From Treponemataceae bacterium (lineage in GTDB: Bacteria > Spirochaetota > Spirochaetia > Treponematales > Treponemataceae), in NCBI GenBank assembly GCA_024697985.1, contig JAILRX010000006.1, positions 1 through 21,060 on the forward strand: a stretch of 21,060 nt of DNA. Direction: 5' to 3'. Positions 1 to 7,074 of the stretch are shown piece by piece. The position numbers were made by a program, and so were the translations under genes. The notes below the pieces were generated by a model. That model saw nothing but the letters and a program-made list of their open reading frames with translations. It did not search any database and had not been told where the DNA came from. Each line of letters begins with the position of its first letter. Positions within the stretch are counted from its first letter, which is position 1.

Positions 1-457
1 TGATAGGTTTTGTAGCACCAGAAACTGTATCACCTTTAACGTAGTCTTCGTTTTCAGCAACTGTAAATACCATTTTCGGTGGAATCTTTACGTCGATTGC
101 TTCTTCGTTGAAAAGAACGATCTGATATTCATCACCTTCTCGAAGGTAATATTTCAAATCTTCGTTCAAGCTGTTTGGTACGTTGATTGTATCAAAAGTA
201 GTTGTGTCCATGAAAACATAGCTTTCACCATCATTATACTGGTACTGACCGTTAACTGTTTCTACTGTTGCATCTTCTACCATATCAGGTGTCTTGATTG
301 TCTGTGTAAGAACAGAACCGTCTTTAAGATTCTTCATCTTAACACGTGCAAAAGCTGTTCCTTTTCCAGGGTTTACGAATTCTCGTTCTACAACAAGGTA
401 TGGTGCATTTTTAATTAAAAGGACTGTTCCTTTGCCGATATCTCCGCCTCTAATCAT
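1..457 (-). CDS. efp: Elongation factor P, 3' end cut by the window edge
   Basis: EF-P binds between the ribosomal P and E sites and relieves stalling at polyproline stretches. The 152 complete codons present begin MIRGGDIGKG and show the N-terminal KOW-like domain with the conserved loop FVNPGKGTAFARVKMKNL. The tip Lys of that loop, the residue modified in many bacteria, is K32. The OB-fold part follows, with a DTTTFDTINVP segment. EF-P is normally about 185-190 aa, so roughly 35 C-terminal residues lie left of the window. The start is set by a strong Shine-Dalgarno AAGGAG at 465-470. A separate promoter lies upstream, so this gene is transcribed from a normal leadered mRNA, unlike its neighbour. 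No modification gene (epmA, epmB, or a rhamnosyltransferase) is visible here. Confidence 0.95.
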   Translation of the reverse strand, partial: MIRGGDIGKGTVLLIKNAPYLVVEREFVNPGKGTAFARVKMKNLKDGSVLTQTIKTPDMVEDATVETVNGQYQYNDGESYVFMDTTTFDTINVPNSLNEDLKYYLREGDEYQIVLFNEEAIDVKIPPKMVFTVAENEDYVKGDTVSGATKPI

Positions 458-489
458 CAGTTAGCTCCTTAAAAAAATTACTTAATAAA

Positions 490-518
490 ATTATATATTT
501 TTTTGGCTCTTATGACAA
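490..518 (-). promoter_or_regulatory. Sigma-70-type promoter of efp
   Basis: On the minus strand, TTGTCA (518-513) and TATAAT (495-490) are separated by exactly 17 bp. Transcription would start near 483, giving a leader of about 26 nt that includes the AAGGAG of efp. This is a conventional leadered promoter and contrasts with the -10 boxes abutting start codons elsewhere in the window. Confidence 0.8.
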
Positions 519-520
519 GA

Positions 521-535
521 TGGCATAAAATGCCA
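521..535. promoter_or_regulatory. Short palindrome next to the efp -35 box
   Basis: TGGCAT and ATGCCA form a perfect 6-bp inverted repeat around a 3-nt centre, two bases upstream of the efp -35 box and five bases past the stop codon of the upstream gene. It could be an operator for efp or a weak 3' hairpin on the upstream mRNA. The minus strand has no U-tract after it, so it is a poor intrinsic terminator. Confidence 0.4.
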
Positions 536-539
536 AATT

Positions 540-2051
540 TCAAATCAGGATGTTAAGGCCCAATCTGTTATAATTTCCGACAAAATCAAGCTGGTCAAAC
601 TGGAATTCCGTGTACAAGAACAGCTGAATGTGCGAATCCGTAAGCGTAAGTGTAGAATATGCTCCGAATTTGTATTGGGTCAGATAGTTGTACTGAAAAT
701 AAAATGTGAGCTGAGTTCTTTGCCAGATGTAGGATGCGCTTGCACAGTTTTTCCAAAGAAGATTTTCATCAGCAAAATTTGCGTTTTCACTTATGACAGG
801 AATTCCAGTTTGTGGAAACAGGACTGCAAAACTGGAAAATGAAAAAAGCCAGTTTTCGACGAAATAGTCGAAAAGGACTCCACCTTCAAGTCCGTTATTC
901 TGCATCAAATATGATTGTTCTTTAGTCTGATAGGTGTAGGCAAGCACTCCGCTTAGTGAAAGGTTGTCCCAGTTTTTTCCAAACTTAACAGAAGAACCAA
1001 AAAAGAAAGGGGCTTGGATTTCGTCTGAATAAAGAATTGATGTTCCAAAATGAAAGGAAAATTCGAAAAAATCGAGCGGCGAATAAAGAAAATAAAATTC
1101 GAGCGGAAAGCCGAAGATGCCGCTGCCTTCTTCTTTACTGTAATCAAAGAGGCTTTGTGAGGAAAGCTTGAAAAGGCCTTTTTCGCTCATGGTTGCAATC
1201 GGGGATGTGGCAAAAGAAGAACCTGTTTTTCCGATGCCTGAAAATTCAACCTTGTCATCAGATTTTACTGTGATTCTGCATTTTTCGTTTTCAAGGAGAA
1301 AATATGTGCCGTCTGGAACGGTTTTTCCTTCACTGTCACATCCGTCCCAGAGAATTTTTTGATGTTCCCGGTCGAAGTTTCCTGCTTCAAGAATCCGTAC
1401 CGTATTTTTGTTTTCATCAACGACAGTAAAACTGCATTTTCCGTTTGTGGTTACGTCAAAGGAAATGACGCATTTTTTTCTGAACGATTTTGATTCTGTG
1501 TTTATTGTTTTTGGGTAGGTCTTGATGTTCGAGACTGCAAATTCCTTTGCCTTAAATTTTCCTTCGACTGTTACTTCCTGATACGGTTGAATTGAAACTG
1601 TTGTTTCAAGCTTTTCAAAACCGAATTTTTCCAGGCTGATTTTGTATACGCCGGCTGTAAGTTCGATTGAATTTTGGCTTTCTTCAAGTTTATGTTTTAC
1701 ACCATTTGCGTTAATTGATTCAGGAAGCGGCTCCACGTTGAAAATCAGAATTCCTTTGGCAATTTCAAGATCTATTTTGAATTCCTGATTGCTTTCGTTG
1801 GTTACGACTATTGTCTGAACCAGAGTCTTGTAGTTCTCTTTTTCAGCCCTGATTTCGTATTTTCCTGGAACCAGGGAAGTAAAGGTTACCGGAAGCATTC
1901 CGATTTCTTCGTCATTGAGATAAAACCTTACATCCGAAAGTTCTGAATAAAAGAGGACGACAGGGGAATGCGAGACAGAGAAAACAGGCAATGACATCAG
2001 TGCAACGAAAAGAACTGCAGATAATCTAAGGAAACTGATTTTAAACTTCAT
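540..2051 (-). CDS. Exported PEGA-domain protein with predicted C-terminal beta-barrel
   Basis: The 503-aa product starts with a signal peptide (residues 1-25, ending near LPVFS). A PEGA-like domain follows at about 30-95 (VRFYLNDEEIG, then LVPGKYEIRAEKENYK), and a second, more diverged copy lies at about 100-170. Residues about 195-262 resemble a FlgD-type Ig domain (SFTVVDENKNTVR, then WDGCDSEGKTVPDGTY). From about 300 to the end there are alternating aromatic and hydrophobic strands suggesting an outer-membrane beta-barrel. PEGA domains are envelope modules often linked to the S-layer or surface, so I infer an outer-membrane protein with a periplasmic PEGA part; the function is unknown. 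It sits 46 nt downstream of radC on the same strand but has its own -10 box 6 nt before the ATG and no Shine-Dalgarno, implying a leaderless mRNA. Confidence 0.8.
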   Translation of the reverse strand: MKFKISFLRLSAVLFVALMSLPVFSVSHSPVVLFYSELSDVRFYLNDEEIGMLPVTFTSLVPGKYEIRAEKENYKTLVQTIVVTNESNQEFKIDLEIAKGILIFNVEPLPESINANGVKHKLEESQNSIELTAGVYKISLEKFGFEKLETTVSIQPYQEVTVEGKFKAKEFAVSNIKTYPKTINTESKSFRKKCVISFDVTTNGKCSFTVVDENKNTVRILEAGNFDREHQKILWDGCDSEGKTVPDGTYFLLENEKCRITVKSDDKVEFSGIGKTGSSFATSPIATMSEKGLFKLSSQSLFDYSKEEGSGIFGFPLEFYFLYSPLDFFEFSFHFGTSILYSDEIQAPFFFGSSVKFGKNWDNLSLSGVLAYTYQTKEQSYLMQNNGLEGGVLFDYFVENWLFSFSSFAVLFPQTGIPVISENANFADENLLWKNCASASYIWQRTQLTFYFQYNYLTQYKFGAYSTLTLTDSHIQLFLYTEFQFDQLDFVGNYNRLGLNILI

Positions 2052-2057
2052 GATAAG

Positions 2058-2087
2058 ATTTTACACTGTTTTTCTGTTTTAGGTAAA
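2058..2087 (-). promoter_or_regulatory. Promoter abutting the PEGA gene start (leaderless)
   Basis: TAAAAT (2063-2058) lies exactly 6 nt before the ATG at 2051, and TTTACC (2087-2082) is 18 bp further upstream. The predicted transcription start is the A of the ATG. There is no Shine-Dalgarno between the box and the start. The -35 is weak, so the call rests on the -10 and its position. Confidence 0.55.
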
Positions 2088-2097
2088 GTCGATAAAA

Positions 2098-2799
2098 TCA
2101 GCTTTCCGAATTTAATTCATTGTCGATTTCCTGAATAATGTTCGAGTCTGCCATGCTGTAATATCCGTTGGCTCCCAGAATTATGTGGTCCAAAATCGAA
2201 ATTCCGATTATTTTCGCTCCTTTCATCAGCATTTTTGTAAGGTGAAGATCTTCCGGAGAAGGATTTACGTTACCTGACGGATGATTGTGGACAAAAATGA
2301 CGGCGCTTCCGTTGTCATTCAGGACCTGAAGAAAAACTTCTTTTGGATGAATTCTCGCGCTGTTTGTCGATCCCTTGCTTATTTCGTGAATCTTGATGAA
2401 TTCACTTGCGGCATTTATCGTAATGCACAAAAAGTATTCGACGTTTTCGAACGAGTAGTGGTTTACCAGCGGAATTACATCAGTGGAGCAGTGGATTGTT
2501 TTTTTGTTTTTGCAGCCGAGACGCTTTCCCAATTCAACGCAGGCGCACATGGTTTTTGCCTTGGTTTTTCCCATGCCCTTGATTTTTCTTAGGTGAGTAT
2601 AAAGCTCATCAGAATCCTTGAAATCCAGGGCGTTCAAAACCTGCCAGGAAAGGCTTTCTATTGGGCAGCCTTTTATGCCGGAACCCAGAATCAGCATTAT
2701 CAGTTCCTGGTTTGTTATTTGGCTTATTCCTAGCTCATCAAATTTTTCCCGCACGCTCAGCTCTTTTTGAGAGCTGTTAATTTTATAATTTGTTTTCAT
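2098..2799 (-). CDS. radC: RadC family protein (JAB/MPN metalloprotease fold)
   Basis: The 233-aa product has the RadC arrangement. An N-terminal helical region with a helix-hairpin-helix-like segment (LRKIKGMGKTKAKTM, residues 70-84) is followed by a JAB/MPN domain. The metal-binding signature HNHPSGNVNPSPED is at 171-184, with H171, H173, S175 and D184 in place. RadC was named for DNA repair but its real role is unsettled; relatives occur on chromosomes and mobile elements. Length is typical for the family. The ATG start leaves about 15 residues before the usual N-terminal homology. GATAAT sits 6 nt upstream of the ATG without a usable Shine-Dalgarno; an AGGG one base from the ATG is too close to work as one. 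The gene diverges from the lipoprotein at 2866. Confidence 0.9.
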   Translation of the reverse strand: MKTNYKINSSQKELSVREKFDELGISQITNQELIMLILGSGIKGCPIESLSWQVLNALDFKDSDELYTHLRKIKGMGKTKAKTMCACVELGKRLGCKNKKTIHCSTDVIPLVNHYSFENVEYFLCITINAASEFIKIHEISKGSTNSARIHPKEVFLQVLNDNGSAVIFVHNHPSGNVNPSPEDLHLTKMLMKGAKIIGISILDHIILGANGYYSMADSNIIQEIDNELNSES

Positions 2800-2805
2800 A
2801 CCCTA

Positions 2806-2834
2806 ATTATCAATTCGGTTTTGAAAAATGTTGT
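2806..2834 (-). promoter_or_regulatory. Promoter abutting the radC start (leaderless)
   Basis: GATAAT (2811-2806) is exactly 6 nt before the radC ATG at 2799. The region 17 bp upstream (2834-2829, ACAACA) is a poor -35 and overlaps the -35 of the divergent promoter at 2831-2836. The support is positional, matching other genes in this window. Confidence 0.45.
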
Positions 2835-2859
2835 AAAAAACAGCACAGAAAAGTATAAT
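2831..2859 (+). promoter_or_regulatory. Promoter abutting the glucosaminidase lipoprotein start (leaderless)
   Basis: TTGTAA (2831-2836), a 17-bp spacer and a consensus TATAAT (2854-2859) are followed by six T residues and then the ATG at 2866. The predicted start of transcription coincides with the ATG. No Shine-Dalgarno is present. Confidence 0.75.
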
Positions 2860-2865
2860 TTTTTT

Positions 2866-3456
2866 ATGAGAAAGTATTTATCTATTGTATTTCCATTTTT
2901 AGCCGTCTTTGTTCTTTGCTTCATAAATTCATGTTCTAGCGTAAGTCATTTGCCTCACGGAGAGTGTTCCAGAAACATTGATGCGAAAGGCATAAAAAAT
3001 GAAGATCAGCTTGTCTGCTTTTTTCTTGCCCACAATCCTGATGCTGACGAGGAAAAAGTTTCCCGTCTGGCTTCCTTTTACAAAATGGAATGCAAGTACG
3101 AAGGAATCAATTCTGATGTTGCCTTCGTTCAGATGTGCCTTGAAACCGGTTTTTTGCGTTTTGGAAATCTTGTAACTGTTGATATGAATAATTTTTGCGG
3201 ATTAGGAGCAATCAATGCTGAAAATCCGGGCTTGAGTTTTGAAACAGAACAGCTTGGCGTAAAGGCTCACGTCCAGCATCTTCATGCCTATGGAACGGAC
3301 CGTGAACTTAAAGGCGAGTGCATTGATCCTCGCTATAAATACGTCAAGCCAAGAAAAAAGGCCCCTTCAGTATTTGAACTTTCAGGGACCTGGGCCGCAG
3401 ATAAAGAGTACGGCACTAAACTGGATTCTCTTCTTGATGATTTAGGCGCTTTTTAG
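2866..3456 (+). CDS. Lipoprotein with a glucosaminidase (GH73-like) domain
   Basis: The 196-aa product has a signal sequence ending in a loose lipobox (FINSC, lipidated Cys about residue 23). A domain of bacterial N-acetylglucosaminidase/peptidoglycan hydrolase type follows: SDVAFVQMCLETGFLRFG at 83-100, with the likely catalytic Glu at 93, and NNFCGLGAI at 108-116. It probably cleaves peptidoglycan glycan strands from a membrane-anchored position. I chose the ATG at 2866 because it gives a clean lipoprotein signal; an in-frame ATG at 2767 would add 33 residues and overlap radC and its promoter. A consensus -10 lies 6 nt before 2866 and there is no Shine-Dalgarno. The stop overlaps the convergent stop of the UMP-kinase-like gene by 4 nt. 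Periplasmic role is inferred. Confidence 0.8.
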   Translation: MRKYLSIVFPFLAVFVLCFINSCSSVSHLPHGECSRNIDAKGIKNEDQLVCFFLAHNPDADEEKVSRLASFYKMECKYEGINSDVAFVQMCLETGFLRFGNLVTVDMNNFCGLGAINAENPGLSFETEQLGVKAHVQHLHAYGTDRELKGECIDPRYKYVKPRKKAPSVFELSGTWAADKEYGTKLDSLLDDLGAF

Positions 3457-4142
3457 CCAATCGTTGTTCCGAAGAAATCCTGGTCGTTAAGAATCTTTTC
3501 GATGTTGTCGATGTTTTTGCCACCAGCACAAATTACCTGAATTCCATTCTCTTCGGCTTTTTTGCTTGCAATCGGGTCGAAAGGACAGTTCTTTCCAGGA
3601 ACCCATTCATCTCCAACCATCTTTCTAAAATCTTTCCATGTGATGCTGTCCAAAGGTTTGGCATCCGGATTTTTTCTTGGATCGTCAGTATAAACTTTTT
3701 CGATGTTCGAAAGATTTACTACAGTTTTTGCACCGAAGGTTTCTGCAAGATAAACTGCATCAGTGTCTGTTGAAAAACCTGGTTTCCATCCTGCTGCAAC
3801 TAAAACTCGGCCCTTGAATTCCTTTACGGCTGTCGGGTCGTAAACTACGTCCTGAGCGCAAAGGTCACCGAATGAAGCCTTCAAAAGCTGTGCGTTCAAT
3901 CTTGTAGCTGTAATTCCAATCCAGTCAGCCTGGTAGTTGTCGTAATTTTCGCTGCCGTTGATTTCTCTGTAAGCATTCTGATAGATTCTGGCAGGTCCGC
4001 CGCCACCTACAACGAGGATGAGTTTACGTTCGCTGTCCTGTGAAAGCCATTTTTTTGCAAGTGAAATGAAACTTTTCAAAAATTCTGTATCTGGAAATTC
4101 CGGAACGACAATTGATCCACCAACTGATAAAACTTTAATCAT
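3453..4142 (-). CDS. UMP kinase homologue, archaeal type (amino acid kinase family)
   Basis: The 229-aa product is an amino-acid-kinase-fold protein closest in its motifs to archaeal UMP kinase: an N-terminal VGGSIVVPEFPDTEF, the GGGG loop at 46-49, IGITATRLNAQLL at 75-87, AGWKPGFSTDTDAV at 117-130, NLSNIEKVYTDDPRKNPDAK at 143-162, PFDPIASKKAEENGI at 187-201, and a C-terminal FGTTIG. That family phosphorylates UMP to UDP. I chose the ATG at 4142 because AAGGAG precedes it by 7 nt and MIKVLSVGG is the natural N-terminus. It is the last gene of the sigma operon, 17 nt after the transglutaminase-like gene. A bacterium normally carries hexameric bacterial PyrH, so this may be the sole UMP kinase or a diverged paralogue; the window cannot decide. 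Confidence 0.8.
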   Translation of the reverse strand: MIKVLSVGGSIVVPEFPDTEFLKSFISLAKKWLSQDSERKLILVVGGGGPARIYQNAYREINGSENYDNYQADWIGITATRLNAQLLKASFGDLCAQDVVYDPTAVKEFKGRVLVAAGWKPGFSTDTDAVYLAETFGAKTVVNLSNIEKVYTDDPRKNPDAKPLDSITWKDFRKMVGDEWVPGKNCPFDPIASKKAEENGIQVICAGGKNIDNIEKILNDQDFFGTTIG

Positions 4143-4159
4143 ATTAACTCCTTTTATAA

Positions 4160-5827
4160 TCAGTAAATATTTTCGACTGTTATGTCTTCCCACGAAGAAA
4201 CATAGGCTTTGTTTTCTTCGGTATATTCTTCCCAAACCGACTGCAGGGCAAAGGTTCTAGGGAAATAAATTTTCTTGTTGTTGATGTTCGTACTGATGAG
4301 CCTGTTCCATCCGCGTGAAAAGGCGATTCTGTTTGCATCAATATAACCAAAATATAAGGTCCTGCTTTTTGGATTTTCTTCCATGCCCGGATAAACGATT
4401 CCTGAACCCAAGATCAAATCGACAGGAATCCATCCGAAGTCTTCGATGTAAAATTCTGCCCACCAGTGTTTGTGTGCCGTTTTCTCAGAATCAATGTAGA
4501 AACCTGCAATCGGAATACAAGGAATACCTGAGGCCCTCAAAAGCGAGCAGTAAAGAATCGTTGCGTCATAGCCGTCAGCATTTTTTGATGCGATCAGTTC
4601 TTCGATGTTTGTTTCCCCGGTTTTGAGTTCCGTAGTAATTTCGTAGTTTCGGATGATGAAATTATAGATTGTCTGCGCCTTTCTGTAAGGTGAATTTTCT
4701 GTCGTGATTTCCCTTGCCAGCTTTTGAATAAGTTCATTTCCTGAAGGAATGATTTCATTTTCACGCAGGTAGTCTGCAAGAAACTTTTTGGTTTCGGCAG
4801 AGTAGGGTTTTACCCGTTCTGAAATTACCGATGTCTTTACCGAATAGACCGGAATCAAAAAAGTATGATCGATTGAAACTGCATTTTTCTGTCGTGGTGA
4901 AATCGAAGTCTGATGCACGATAGTGTTCATGTAGTTTTGAATCAGAGGTTCCGGTGAAGAATTTCGTATCTCGATGCCGCGCTGTGTCGTCGTTTCAGGC
5001 GGAATCGGGATGTGGACCGTAATATCGTTTGAGTTTTTGGTATCAGCTGAAGAAAATGTTGCCTTCAGGCTGATTTCATAGGTTTTTTCTTCCGGAAATG
5101 ATTTTGTTCCCGGCATGTTTTGAATCAGGATGTCTGCGCTGTTGCTCGCTCCTGAATTTGTCATTACAAAAACAGGTCCTGAGGTTGTTCCGTTTGGAAT
5201 TCGTACGCGGATTTCCTGGTTGTTCCAGAAGTCATAATAGATTTCCCGCTCTGGACACGGAATGAAGTCTTTTGTTCCGTCTTCATTTTCGATTGAGAAA
5301 AATACCTTTGAATTATTTCGTAAGGTTCCAAAGTTCTTTCCTGTGATGGTGATGAGCTTTCCGATTGAACTGGATTTGCTAATCTCGGTGATTTGCGGCA
5401 GCGTTGAATTCGTGTCATTTTTAACGAAACGAGGAATGTTGTTCTGATTGCTGAAATTTATCGGATCTGATTTTCCTGTTGCGGTTACGACCTGCAAAAA
5501 TCCATCCCGCACATCCATAGGAAGCGTGAGCGTGATGACGTTGTCAGTCCACGAAATGTAGTGGCTTGTCGTAATTCTGTTGCCTGCGATTTCAACGTAA
5601 CTGTCGTTGATTTTTGAACCGAAGTGATTTCCGTAGATATAAATCGTATCTCCAGGACTTGCTATCTGAGGCGTAATTGTCGTAAGGTGCGGCGCTTTTT
5701 TCATGGCAAACTTTATGCCGATTGAAATTGATGAGCACAGTATCAGCGCAAAGGCCAGTACTGCAAAACGCACGATTGGCTTTTTTCGAAAAAGATATAA
5801 AAACTTAGAAAAAAATTTCAAAATCAA
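4160..5827 (-). CDS. Membrane-anchored IPT/TIG and transglutaminase-like protein lacking the catalytic Cys
   Basis: The 555-aa product has one N-terminal transmembrane segment (about 20-40). Two IPT/TIG Ig-like domains lie at about 46-125 and 143-236, each with the typical SPGDTIYIYGNHFG or GKLITITGKNFG opening. A transglutaminase-like core lies at about 375-475. The usual core has Cys, His and Asp; here His454 (HWWAEFY) and Asp470 (WIPVDL) are present, but the Cys position, 12 residues before the Arg of LLRASGIP, is Gly419. It is therefore probably a non-catalytic fold exposed to the periplasm. The stop of the anti-sigma gene overlaps a TTG start at 5827; a second TTG at 5821 has better spacing (8 nt) from AGGA and may be the real start. 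Third gene of the ECF operon, so a role in sensing or envelope response is plausible. Confidence 0.75.
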   Translation of the reverse strand: MILKFFSKFLYLFRKKPIVRFAVLAFALILCSSISIGIKFAMKKAPHLTTITPQIASPGDTIYIYGNHFGSKINDSYVEIAGNRITTSHYISWTDNVITLTLPMDVRDGFLQVVTATGKSDPINFSNQNNIPRFVKNDTNSTLPQITEISKSSSIGKLITITGKNFGTLRNNSKVFFSIENEDGTKDFIPCPEREIYYDFWNNQEIRVRIPNGTTSGPVFVMTNSGASNSADILIQNMPGTKSFPEEKTYEISLKATFSSADTKNSNDITVHIPIPPETTTQRGIEIRNSSPEPLIQNYMNTIVHQTSISPRQKNAVSIDHTFLIPVYSVKTSVISERVKPYSAETKKFLADYLRENEIIPSGNELIQKLAREITTENSPYRKAQTIYNFIIRNYEITTELKTGETNIEELIASKNADGYDATILYCSLLRASGIPCIPIAGFYIDSEKTAHKHWWAEFYIEDFGWIPVDLILGSGIVYPGMEENPKSRTLYFGYIDANRIAFSRGWNRLISTNINNKKIYFPRTFALQSVWEEYTEENKAYVSSWEDITVENIY

Positions 5828-6471
5828 AATCCTATGAAAGGAGAATATGTTACATTATATAGATTTTGATCTGAATTGTACACATTAATAAACTCTGTTG
5901 AATTTGGAGAAATTATGTTTTCTGTCGGAGCATAGATATTCTGTGATTCACTTTTGTATTCGATAATGTTTTCAAGGTTCATGGATGTCAGGTATTGTGC
6001 TGATTTTATGAGCGAAGTTGAATTTTCCTGTTCGATTACGCTTGAAATTGTCTGCGCAGAAAAAGGACTCTGATTGCTTAAAATCTGTGAGATGTAGTCA
6101 GCACTGTACTGTGGTGCAAAGGCTTTCTTTATTCCAACTGGAAGGATGAACGCGATTAAGAGGGCTGCGGCAACTGCAGGCACCAGTCTGTTGATGAGAG
6201 GCACAAATTTTGAAAAGTCGAGGTGAGCCGTAACTTTCTTGAAATCAAGCAGGTCTTCGAGCTTTTCGTAGCCTTTATCAATATGAGCTTTAGAAAGAAT
6301 GATTGAATCTTTGTCTTGAATTAATGAATGTCGCAGAAACTTCATTGTTTCAAGAACATTTTTGCATTTGTCGCATGAGGCTACATGAGAAAGATACTCT
6401 TCCTTGAATTCTTCAGGAAGTTCACCGTCAACAAATACTGAATGAATGTCATTACTAGGACAAATAGACAT
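5824..6471 (-). CDS. Transmembrane zinc-finger anti-sigma factor
   Basis: The 215-aa product begins with a ZAS-type zinc-binding anti-sigma domain: H29-x3-C33-x2-C36 in SHVASCDKCKN. A linker and one transmembrane helix at about 97-113 (PAVAAALLIAFIL) follow, then about 100 residues rich in Ser, Asn, Tyr and Ile that should lie in the periplasm. ZAS proteins hold ECF sigma factors inactive at the membrane until a signal releases them. The gene overlaps the 3' end of the sigma gene by 17 nt and its own 3' end overlaps the transglutaminase-like gene by 4 nt, so the three are translationally coupled. GGAG at 6478-6481 supports the ATG at 6471. No homology is evident in the periplasmic tail; it is the likely sensory part by inference. 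Confidence 0.88.
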   Translation of the reverse strand: MSICPSNDIHSVFVDGELPEEFKEEYLSHVASCDKCKNVLETMKFLRHSLIQDKDSIILSKAHIDKGYEKLEDLLDFKKVTAHLDFSKFVPLINRLVPAVAAALLIAFILPVGIKKAFAPQYSADYISQILSNQSPFSAQTISSVIEQENSTSLIKSAQYLTSMNLENIIEYKSESQNIYAPTENIISPNSTEFINVYNSDQNLYNVTYSPFIGF

Positions 6472-7003
6472 TATCTTCTCCTAAAATTTTTGCAAGTTGT
6501 TCGCGGGCCCTGAAAATACGGATTTTTACATTGCCTTCCGTAATTCCCAGGACTCTTGCTATTTCTTTATAATTGAGTTCTGCATATTCACGCAAAATCA
6601 ATATCGACTTTAGCTTTTCTGGCAATTTATTAAGAGCCTCAACTGTCTGCAGCTGAGTTTCTTTCCTAAGGTAATCTTCTTCACCTGTTGTCTGCCGTCT
6701 CTTGTCTTCGTAAAGTGCCTTTTGATAGGCTTTTCGTTCACGGACTTTTCGCTTTGCGTAATTGAGCGAATTGTTCTTTACTACACGGATAAGCCAATAT
6801 TTGGCATCATCCATTGTTTCAAAAACCATCTTTTTTTCGCTCATCTTGATCAGCGAGTCGTGTACAAGATCTTCTGCTGCTTCTTCGTCGCATACAACAC
6901 GGTACGAAATCCTGAAAAGTAACTGAATGTTTGAGTAATAAATTTCCTTGAAATCAAGAGGGTTGTCGGCATGGAGCCCATCTTTTTGTTCACCAAATAA
7001 CAT
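6455..7003 (-). CDS. ECF-family (RpoE-like) RNA polymerase sigma factor
   Basis: The 182-aa product is a compact group IV sigma factor. Region 2 is at about 20-87 (LLFRISYRVVCDEEAAEDLVHDSLIKM, then the region-2 helix with YWLIRVVKNNSLNYAKR). Region 4 is at about 122-173, with the helix-turn-helix LNYKEIARVLGITEGNVKIRIFRAREQL. Length is normal for the class. An AAAGGAA sequence ahead of the ATG at 7003 acts as ribosome binding site. It heads a four-gene operon with its anti-sigma, the transglutaminase-like protein and the UMP kinase homologue, which is the usual order for a self-contained ECF module. I could not recognise a convincing autoregulatory ECF promoter in the 71-nt gap to cysS; a weak TTTAAT at 7025-7020 is the only candidate. 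Confidence 0.92.
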   Translation of the reverse strand: MLFGEQKDGLHADNPLDFKEIYYSNIQLLFRISYRVVCDEEAAEDLVHDSLIKMSEKKMVFETMDDAKYWLIRVVKNNSLNYAKRKVRERKAYQKALYEDKRRQTTGEEDYLRKETQLQTVEALNKLPEKLKSILILREYAELNYKEIARVLGITEGNVKIRIFRAREQLAKILGEDNVYLS

Positions 7004-7074
7004 CGTTCCTTTCCATAAAATTAAACAGTGATTAGTTAAAAAAGTTACAAAATAAAATTAAAATATGAAAACTG

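Noticed and set aside
2767..2865. 33-residue N-terminal extension of the glucosaminidase lipoprotein
   Set aside because: It would overlap radC and its promoter and bury the lipoprotein signal; the ATG at 2866 has a promoter in register.
4143..4235. N-terminal extension of the UMP kinase homologue
   Set aside because: The extension overlaps the end of the transglutaminase-like gene, is unlike the family, and the ATG at 4142 has a proper Shine-Dalgarno.
4018..4626. Plus-strand open frames inside the UMP kinase and transglutaminase-like genes
   Set aside because: They are antisense to well-supported genes with clear protein motifs and have no initiation signals.
7004..7074. Autoregulatory ECF promoter upstream of the sigma gene (a TGTAAC string on the minus strand)
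   Set aside because: No matching -10 element at a proper distance and no second copy elsewhere to compare; too weak to call.
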